Source: Tricholomella constricta (Eukaryota > Basidiomycota > Agaricomycetes > Agaricales > Lyophyllaceae). Taken from it: DNA of 64,000 nt. This document shows, one piece after another, positions 57,054 through 64,000 of this stretch. How positions within the stretch are numbered: the first letter of the stretch is position 1; every line of letters starts with the position of its first letter. The stretch covers positions 248,001-312,000 of the forward strand of contig JAACJP010000024.1 in NCBI GenBank assembly GCA_013368375.1. Direction: 5' to 3'. The notes beneath the pieces are model-generated. The model was not told the origin of the DNA, made no database searches, and worked only from the letters and a program-made list of their open reading frames with translations. Position numbers and translations under genes: made by a program.

Positions 57054-57365
57054 GAGGTGGCAGTGGTGATGAAAGCTGGACAGACCTGACAATTGGGAGG
57101 GTTTGTTTGGAAAGGCCCGGTCTTCCGGCAACTCAAAATTTGTCAAACCCTCCCAAGTGATAATTATCAGATTACTACGTACTCTTACTCTGCACCACCA
57201 TCTGCACATCTGCAGGTCTACCGCGACACTTTACCTAGATCACCCGGGCCTGCGCATAGCTTCCTGCACTACAAAAATCGACTATTGACCAGCCATCCCG
57301 GATTTTCATCTCCCTTCGAGTCACCCAAACCTTTTCTCCACCCACCATCACCACCACTTTTTTAA

Positions 57366-58887
57366 ATGTCGACCTACGGCAAGCTATTCCGTGTAACTAC
57401 CTACGGCGAAAGCCACTGTGCTTCAGTCGGAGCGATCATTGACGGATGTCCACCAGTGCGTCTCCGTTCATCTCATATTCTCGACTCACGATACTCAGCA
57501 TGCGTTATCTTAGGGACTGGAAATAACTGCCGCAGATATCCAGGTGCAGCTGAGCCGTCGCAGGCCCGGCCAAAGCAACCTCACCACTCCAGTCCGTATC
57601 CGTCATGATTCGCGTCCATCTCCGATTTACACACTTACGTGACACAGAGAGACGAAAAGGATCTCGTGCATCTTCAGTCTGGCACCGAGCGCGGGGTGAC
57701 GCTGGGTACGCCTATCGGACTTTTGGTGAAAAACGAAGACCAGCGCCCCCACGATTACTCCGAGACCGATCTTTACCCTCGGCCGAGCCACGCCGACTAC
57801 ACTTACTTGGAAAAGTATGGCATCAAGGCAAGCAGTGGAGGGGGGCGGAGTAGCGCGCGTGAGACTATCGGTACGCTACGTGCTGTCTCGAATCATCAGG
57901 ACACTGAGTCCGTTTTCCACGCTAGGCCGTGTCGCTGCAGGCGCTATCGCGGAAAAGTATTTGAAGTTGGCGTACGGGATCGAAATCGTCGCCTTTGTCT
58001 CTTCTGTAGGCAAGATCCATCTACCATCATCGGTTGCACCACCGTCGCTGGTTGCGTCGGGGGATGAGGACGACGACGAGGCGCAGGATGCGCTGTCGGA
58101 GGAGTTCCGGCATCTCATCAAGACCATCACACGGGAAGAGGTCGACAAGTTCTCGACGAGGTGCCCCCACCCCGAGACATCAGAGCGCATGACACAGGTA
58201 TACCCGCCCCACATCGCTGTACTTCGTACTCACAGATTGCCCCATACAGCGAATTATTCGCGCCAAAGACGCCCAGGACTCGATCGGCGGGACGGTGACG
58301 TGCGTTATCCGCAACGTGCCCTCCGGCCTCGGCGAGCCCGTCTTTGACAAGTTTGAAGCCACGCTCGGGCACGCGATGCTGTCGATTCCGGCCACGAAGG
58401 CCTTTGAGATCGGGTCTGGGTTCAAGGGCACTGAGGTCCCGGGGAGCAAGCACAACGACGCATTCGTGCGCCGCGCGGACGGGAAGCTCGGGACTACGAC
58501 GAACTGGAGCGGTGGTGTCCAGGGCGGGATCACGAACGGGGAAGATATCTACTTCCGGTGGGTGCTTTGAGAGCGACGTTGGTTCGTTTTTTGGTTGTTA
58601 ATCGGATCTTGGGTTGTTGTAGCATTGGATTCAAGTCGCCAGCAACCATTAGTCAGGGCCAGCAGACGGCGCAGTACGATGGTACCCCCGGTGAACTTGC
58701 TGCGAGAGGTCGTCATGACCCCTGTGTTGTGCCCCGGGCGGTTCCCATCGTCGAGGCAATGGCTGCTATCGTTGTAATGGACCAACTCCTCATCCAGAAT
58801 TCACGCAAAACTGCTGCGAGCCTTCTGCCCCCGATCACCACGCTCCCGCCATCGATGGTCCAGCCAAAGAGCTCAAAGGCGGTGTAA
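57366..58887 (+). CDS. ARO2: chorismate synthase
   Basis: Starts ATG 57366 ([20 protein letters not shown]), the standard N-terminus with the GESHC block. Spliced blocks include [80 protein letters not shown] spliced to [80 protein letters not shown] and [20 protein letters not shown]. It converts EPSP to chorismate with reduced FMN, the last shikimate step. Fungal enzymes are bifunctional with their own flavin reductase activity; nothing here contradicts this. About four introns. Call is firm. Confidence 0.95.
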
Positions 58888-59083
58888 TGACAAACTCAAA
58901 AGCTTATATATGTACTAAATCCGTGTATCCTTGTTCAGAATATTAGAGTTATTGTGGTCATCGTGATGTACCGTACAAGCCTAAAGCCCAAAAAGTTAGA
59001 AGAGTAATGGAGCACGAACCCGGAGAGCCGGATGCGGTCATTCGACGTCAGAATCGTCTAAGCAGCGACAGCACACCACAGGC

Positions 59084-59860
59084 TCAAGCTGCCACCACCA
59101 CCACTGAGGAAGCCTTAGAACTCAGGAGGAACAGCACAGCAAGCACACGCACATGTAAATTCAGCAGCCTCCGCGGCATGGTCCCAAACACCTCATCAAT
59201 CTCACGCGATATCCGCGCCTCGAGCTCCTCCTCCTCCTCTTCCTCCAGCTCAGGATCCCACACGTCGTCCTGGCGTCGGCCTTCCGGGCCAGTGATGGGG
59301 GACTGAACCCGCGGACGCAGCAGCGGGCTGCGCTCGCACGGCGCCGGGCCGCGGTCGTGGTCGTCGTCGTCGTGTCGCATTCGCTTCTTCCGACGGTGGC
59401 GCTCCCGCTGGTGGTGGGTCTCGCGCGAGAGGAGGGCCACGCGCCGCCCGAGTGGGCCCCAGCCAGGTTTGTCCGTCTCGTCATCGGCGGGGGAGCGGAG
59501 GGGCGCGGAGATGGATGAAGAGGGTGAGCTGGAGGTGGAGGAGGCGGAGGAGGGGGTGGCAAAGGGGACGAAGCTGCGATCAGGGATGCGCGGAGAGGAT
59601 TTGTGGCGGTGGCGGCTTATACCTGAGGTGATGCGCACGCGGGGACGGAAGTGGACGTGGTTGGGGGACTGCTTGGCGTCATGGTGTTCGGCGGCCTCTG
59701 GTTCGTGGGAGCTGTTGTGGGCGCTACTGATACTGCTGGTACGGGAGGAGAGGTGTTCGTGGCAGGTGCTACTCGAGTCGCTGTGGGGCGATTGCGTGTG
59801 TGGTTCCACTATCGCTGAGATATTAGAAAAGGGGGTTGACAGAGAGTGATGAACCAACAA
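59084..59860 (-). CDS. hypothetical low-complexity protein (start not resolved)
   Basis: A 258-codon open frame without an ATG at its 5' end; the true start is probably in an unresolved upstream exon. The N-terminal half is Ser/His-rich (SDSSSTCHEHLSSRTSSISS), the middle basic (RETHHQRERHRRKKRMRHDD), followed by an acidic run and a more ordered C-terminus, LEARISREIDEVFGTMPRRL and LNLHVRVLAVLFLLSSKASS. The hydrophobic end could be a tail anchor. No family recognised. Its stop is about 200 bp from the ARO2 stop, converging. Confidence 0.45.
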   Translation of the reverse strand: MLVHHSLSTPFSNISAIVEPHTQSPHSDSSSTCHEHLSSRTSSISSAHNSSHEPEAAEHHDAKQSPNHVHFRPRVRITSGISRHRHKSSPRIPDRSFVPFATPSSASSTSSSPSSSISAPLRSPADDETDKPGWGPLGRRVALLSRETHHQRERHRRKKRMRHDDDDHDRGPAPCERSPLLRPRVQSPITGPEGRRQDDVWDPELEEEEEEELEARISREIDEVFGTMPRRLLNLHVRVLAVLFLLSSKASSVVVVAA

Positions 59861-60028
59861 ATTTGAATGTTGCTCGTGGTCACCATATTTCGCTGAATCG
59901 AGATGGCAGGAACGCTACGTACTCGACATGGAACAGTCTTTTAAGTACCACAAAAAATCGCGCAAAGTTCGCTTCCGTCATCGTGACCGATGTCATGATT
60001 CTCGATCCCGCCTCCGTGGGAATCTCCT

Positions 60029-62058
60029 TCAACCCAATTCGATCTCGTTGATGGCTTGTCGAACAACCTCTGCGTCAAAGCTATTCGCGTGCCCTCCAAT
60101 TTCCGTGCACTTGACGCCCAGGCTCTGTCGTAAATGCCGTTCACTGTCATATACCTTGTAGCTGTGTCGCTGTTGCTCTTACCGTGATGTGCTCCTCGTC
60201 CACCAGGATCTTGGTTCCCCTCAAATAAACCAGATGCGTCACAAACGCAGATATAGGATACGTCGTATTGACGTATCCCAGCCCGTATGGCTGGGTGTGA
60301 TAAGACCCATTTAGTGTCCGGGCCATGGCTCTAGATGTCCAAACCTTCAGTAACGCAATCTCCTCAGTGGCTTCAACTGACTGTATGTAATCTGCCGCGG
60401 TATACCCGTCCGTCTCCCTATCATTACTCGAGTTCACTGCGCGTCCTTTAGAATTAAGATAGGAGAGAGTCACGAGGGGCGCACATAGTAGGACTTTAGC
60501 CCGCAGAGAGCATGACCGAGCGATCCCCGCGGCCACCCCCCGCAAAGCTAAACATGGGATGATGCTATCATTCAGTCGTACCGATGTGCCGCTATCGGAG
60601 CATCATCTCTCACCTGGTCCACAGAGAACCACACGAATACACCAACACATCTTTCGATGCCAGAGCGGCCAGGTATTCCTGGTTTGGTGATGGATGAATC
60701 TCGATACCATAGGCATTTATATAGAACAGCCCTTGAAGTGGTCAGTTACCTGCGACCTTGTTGAAACCTTCACACTTACTAGATATCCAAGATCCAAGCG
60801 CCTCGTATTCTGCTTTGGATGCGGCCTCGAACATCATATTCTGAGGCGGAGCAATACATTCCCCCATCCCATCCACAGGAGAATACGGGTCCGACTCCGA
60901 AATCGTGATGTCAACGGGGGCTGGGTTCTGCGCTACTGGATGCGATATTTCACATTGGCCCACAAGCCTGCTGCCGTTTTCCTTGATGATGTCCGAAAGT
61001 ACGAATCAACACTTGATAACAGGTCAAAGTCCTGGAAGATGGCTAACGAGTTCGGCAGCGATAGTGACTGTGTGATTGGTGACTATCACAGGGAGGATAT
61101 TTGCCTAAACACATTCGTCTCGAGTGAACTCCGGGCACTGTCATGGAGAGCAAGTACCTGACTGTTCGTGATAGAGGAGAATAAAAATATGGCGGAAGGT
61201 AGGGATCGGAAGAATCCCTGCGCGGCGGCCAGGAAATAATTCCCGATGCTAATCGCAGAAACGGCATAAAATGAAGAGACAAGATAGATGCAAATGATGG
61301 TCGACGCACCTTCCATTGCGAAAGTCAAAATTCTTGTGCGCCCGTTTCAAAAGCTCGCTCTCAAAGTAGACCAAGAAACCTTTCACACATAAAATCAAAA
61401 TCAAGGAATCGATTGTATACCAAATCATACCCCGAATAGTCTCCTTGCGATCGTTCGGGATGCCAATCCAGAGAGGATTTCGGCCTTCGACAATCTCCCT
61501 CCATTCCTCGCGGGCTTCGCGCTCGGAGCACCGGGCAGGCAGGCGGTACGCGAGCAGGCGGCGAATCGCGTCCAATGGGGAATTAGGCGCGGCGTATGGA
61601 ATGAGGCGTATGAGGCGTGACCGAATATCACCTGCCGTGGTACATGGTCAGTCTAAGCGAATGTAATTGACACAGAAGACGTTGAGTGAGGTACCGATAG
61701 AGGGTCCTCCTAGCACGCGGATGATCTCGCTCGAAGAGCCGCCGTCGTCGGAAACAGGCAGGACGTAGCTGGCGTTGGTGAATGCTGAGCAGATGGCGTT
61801 CCCTCCTGTGCCGCCGGATATGACCACGAAAGACGGAGATGGGTTCTGCGCGTCGTGCGAGCCCGCGATCCGTCCAAGTTCTAGTCTAGGAGACGGGTGC
61901 CTTCCTGGAGAAGTGGCATTGCCCGGCGTGTTGCTGTCAGGCACTCCCTGAGTGGGCAGGTCGAATACAGATGACCCAGGGCTGTCTAAATTCTGATTTT
62001 GTCCGCTGACCGGGAGCGTTAGTCCATAAGACGCGTCTTTCTGAGCGCCCCCAGCCAT
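60029..62058 (-). CDS. CofD/YvcK-like (UPF0052) protein
   Basis: Starts ATG 62058 (MAGGAQKDASYGLTLPVSGQ). After a disordered leader the nucleotide-fold motif is FVVISGGTGGNAICSAFTNA, SYVLPVSDDGGSSSEIIRVL and GGPSIG spliced to DIRSRLIRLIPYAAP. Then PLWIGIPNDRKETIRG spliced to FLVYFESELLKRAHKNFDFR, SIGNYFLAAAQGFFRSLPSA, the GQCEISHP block, RGVAAGIARSCSLRAKVLL, NDRETDGYTAADYIQSV, TTYPISAFVTHLVYLRGTKI and LGVKCTEIGGHANSFDAEVV. Members include CofD (phospholactate transferase of F420 synthesis) and bacterial YvcK (cell-wall and carbon control). Fungi do not make F420, so the fungal role is unknown. Many introns; stop TGA 60031-60029. A LINE tail lies about 130 bp upstream. Confidence 0.88.
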
Positions 62059-62186
62059 GTGAGCAGTTGTAGGTCCCAGGTTCAAAGTCAAGACACGTCA
62101 TTTGGCTGCGGCCTAAATTGGCCTTGTGAGGTTTGGCAGCGTTTGCCACGCGATTCCGGTGTCTTTACGAGTTCCCGGTGTACATT

Positions 62187-62188
<2 letters not shown>

Positions 62189-62248
<60 letters not shown>
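62189..62248 (-). repeat. 60-nt poly(A) tail of the LINE (poly-T on plus strand)
   Basis: An uninterrupted run of about 60 T on the plus strand. It marks the 3' end of a minus-strand retrotransposed copy. Such long pure tails shorten quickly, so it suggests a recent insertion. Confidence 0.9.
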
Positions 62249-62250
<2 letters not shown>

Positions 62251-62437
62251 TGGTACTTTAATGGAAGGCGACAACTATCAAACGCTAGCCTCGCCTCCCG
62301 GTAGGGTTTGGCGGGGGTTTGCACCCCGCATAGATGGATATATTCAATCAGTAGGGGAGACCACTCCGGGGAAATGTTCTTCGCACGCAACTCCTCAGGG
62401 GAGGCAGTGTGGGACTTGAGATTGGTCCGGCAGCCGG

Positions 62438-64000
62438 TTAGGGCTGTCGGTTCCGCCCTGGCGGGCGGGCCGCACTCACACCCACTAAAACCCCGGTTCT
62501 AAGATATGTCCAGTTTGCTGGTAGGGTATCCTCTCTCTGGAGGGTTCCTTTCCATGTGCTTAGTACTAGGGGGGAGCGTAGCGCTTTCCTCCCATATCTA
62601 TTCCTGTCTGTCATTAGGCAATCGAGTTTAAGCCTCGTATTGATGGCGTGTACCCACTTGTTTCTTACCTCGTGGATGGTGTGTTTTTTCTCGGGGTCTG
62701 CCTCTCGGGCGATCTTCCACTCACACCTTAGTTTCCAGATAAGGTGGGCCGACTCAGAGAGAATAATTGTGTAGAACCTGCTACACCCGGGGTCTGCTTT
62801 TTGGTTTTGGTTTTTGAAATTTGCCGCACCACATCCTAAAATTGTCCCGAAGGTTAGATTTACCTGTGGTACTTTTCGCTTATCGAGGATATCCTTTACG
62901 AGGGGCCAGATCACGGATTGGCCTGTGTTTTGGCACTCTGTGAGGATGTGTTCCATGGACTCTTCCACCCCGCAGTCATGGCAGATCCCTCTCGTCTCGA
63001 AATTTGGGATATTGTCCCAGTACTTCCCGCATTTATACGCGTTGTGCATCGTTTTCCACAGGTATGCGGCGATATTTTTCGATATGTGTTTATTTTTCAG
63101 TGATCTCCAGATGTTTGCGTCCGTGGGCATGGTTCCGGTGGCTTCGAAAACGGCGTGGCGGGTCATGTCAAGGTTGATTGTTGTGCCCCGGCGAGGTTTT
63201 GGTTTCTTCTTTTCCAGGATGCCCTTGTACAGTAGGGCTTGCGTCGTTTTTGACAGTTTGGCCCCTGACACGTCAAAGGGCTTAGGGATTGTCAGGTCGA
63301 TCTCATCCGGGTCGTCTTTCATTGCTCCTACATTTGCTAGAAGGTCTGCTCCGTCGTTTCCTATGTCGCCGCTATGTCCCTTAACTTTTTGGAAGAAAGT
63401 CTTTCCCGGTCTTTGGCGTAGGGTGGCTACCGTGGCGCGGAGGACGTGTTGATTTGCGATACCTATCCAACCTTTGTCTTCCCATGTTGGTAGGTTTTTA
63501 GTCAGTCCATCGATGACTATCTGTGAGTCGCTTCTAATGATCAGTGTTTCTGCCGGGTCTGCATTCTGTGCTGCGACCAGGATTGCTACCGCTTCTCCGG
63601 CGTTGTTCGTTTGTTCGAGGTGGTTGGGGAGTCTTACGCTGGTGTTTCGTACATCGTTTTGGCCGTACCAGATTCCGCTACCTGCTCTGGCGTTTTCACA
63701 TCCATTGTTTATACAGGAGCCATCGGTGTACACGATTGTTTCCCCCCCTTGGGGATCGTTTGACTGGATGGTTTGTTCGTTGGTGATGCTGGCGGGGTCG
63801 ACGAAAATGCGGAAGCCTTCCGCTAGAGTGCCGGTCGTCTGGAGACTTTTATTGAAGGCTATTGGTCGCATCTGTTCTCCGGTTTGTAGGTTTTCTCTGG
63901 GTTCATGGTGCTGGGTTTGGTTTGCGGCTATCCTTGGGTCCCATCTTGGGTCTAGGCAGTCTAGGGATTTCAGTGCGGCCGCTCTGCATTTTATGGGGTT
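62438..64000 (-). CDS. LINE ORF2-like protein, RNase H and C-terminal zinc region (partial)
   Basis: Open at the window edge. RNase H: ETIVYTDGSCINNGCENARA, LEQTNNAGEAVAILVAAQNA, TLIIRSDSQIVIDGLTKNLP and FFQKVKGHSGDIGNDGADLL, so the catalytic D-E-D-D positions are present. About 150 residues later comes GICHDCGVEESMEHILTECQ (CxxC-x7-HxxxxC), a conserved zinc-like motif after RNase H in LINE proteins. The C-terminus ends ARPPGRNRQP. RNase H would remove the RNA strand during target-primed reverse transcription. Confidence 0.9.
   Translation of the reverse strand, partial: NPIKCRAAALKSLDCLDPRWDPRIAANQTQHHEPRENLQTGEQMRPIAFNKSLQTTGTLAEGFRIFVDPASITNEQTIQSNDPQGGETIVYTDGSCINNGCENARAGSGIWYGQNDVRNTSVRLPNHLEQTNNAGEAVAILVAAQNADPAETLIIRSDSQIVIDGLTKNLPTWEDKGWIGIANQHVLRATVATLRQRPGKTFFQKVKGHSGDIGNDGADLLANVGAMKDDPDEIDLTIPKPFDVSGAKLSKTTQALLYKGILEKKKPKPRRGTTINLDMTRHAVFEATGTMPTDANIWRSLKNKHISKNIAAYLWKTMHNAYKCGKYWDNIPNFETRGICHDCGVEESMEHILTECQNTGQSVIWPLVKDILDKRKVPQVNLTFGTILGCGAANFKNQNQKADPGCSRFYTIILSESAHLIWKLRCEWKIAREADPEKKHTIHEVRNKWVHAINTRLKLDCLMTDRNRYGRKALRSPLVLSTWKGTLQREDTLPANWTYLRTGVLVGVSAARPPGRNRQP

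Larger units (their letters stand above)
62189..64000 (-). mobile_element. LINE (non-LTR retrotransposon), 3' part, continues past the window
   Basis: Minus-strand element with, from its 3' end, a poly(A) tail, a 3' UTR of about 190 bp (62249-62437) and the C-terminal part of an ORF2-like protein with an RNase H domain. The ORF stays open to the window edge. The RNase H plus C-terminal CCHC-like layout fits the Tad1/I-like fungal LINEs. The endonuclease and reverse transcriptase lie outside the window, so neither intactness nor 5' truncation can be judged. Confidence 0.88.

Noticed and set aside
62059..62419. Plus-strand ORFs with poly-Phe
   Set aside because: They are created by the poly-T tract, which is the LINE tail.
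62438..63452. Long plus-strand ORFs opposite the LINE ORF
   Set aside because: They are antisense shadows of the RNase H frame; the minus-strand protein has conserved motifs and a poly(A) tail behind it.

Overview
The window looks like nuclear DNA from a filamentous basidiomycete, most likely an Agaricomycete. Genes are dense, lie on both strands and are broken by many short GT-AG introns of about 45-115 nt. The proteins read as fungal and often mushroom-typical: copper-fist regulator, MATA-type HMG box, alpha-kinase, GT33 ALG1, and a conserved basidiomycete secreted family. The transposable elements (an Ngaro-like tyrosine-recombinase retrotransposon and the 3' end of a LINE) also fit. No bacterial operons, CRISPR arrays, rRNA genes or convincing tRNA genes were seen. 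All gene models below were spliced by eye from splice signals and frame.

Layout. 1-11 kb, mostly minus strand: a short cullin-N-terminal-like protein, a poly(ADP-ribose) polymerase, an intron-rich DDE-integrase gene (plus), a decayed chitin synthase copy and an alpha-kinase. 12.6-22.2 kb: HMG-box factor, cytosolic dihydroorotate dehydrogenase, TRAPP subunit Trs31, a BTB protein, an MFAP1-type splicing factor with an added zinc knuckle and RS tail, and a small unknown gene. 22.2-25.2 kb: gene-poor DNA with short duplications. 25.2-30.5 kb: an apparently complete Ngaro-like retrotransposon with identical split direct repeats. 31.6-37.1 kb: an FAD amine-oxidase-like protein, the proteasome assembly factor UMP1 and the GID/CTLH ligase scaffold GID1; the last two are divergent neighbours. 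37.5-46 kb: a secreted protein made of two duplicated multi-exon modules, porphobilinogen deaminase, a UBE2W-like E2, a copper-fist regulator and the Fe-S factor NFU1. 47.9-62.1 kb: ALG1, SBDS/SDO1, a BAR-SH3 amphiphysin homologue, an Ala/Gly-rich secreted protein, a SAP30-like Sin3-complex subunit, chorismate synthase and a CofD/YvcK-like protein. 62.2-64 kb: the poly(A) tail, 3' UTR and RNase H region of a LINE lying about 130 bp upstream of the CofD-like gene and running off the window.

Most genes are unrelated housekeeping genes, so no gene cluster is claimed. Two loose themes stand out: ubiquitin/proteasome components (cullin-like, UMP1, GID1, UBE2W) and metal or cofactor functions (porphobilinogen deaminase, copper fist, NFU1). 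The most informative features are the intact Ngaro-like element, the two-module secreted gene whose second module is decaying, single-codon first exons (UMP1, copper fist), 11-nt microexons in two neighbouring genes, and a relic or alternative exon inside an intron of the integrase gene.
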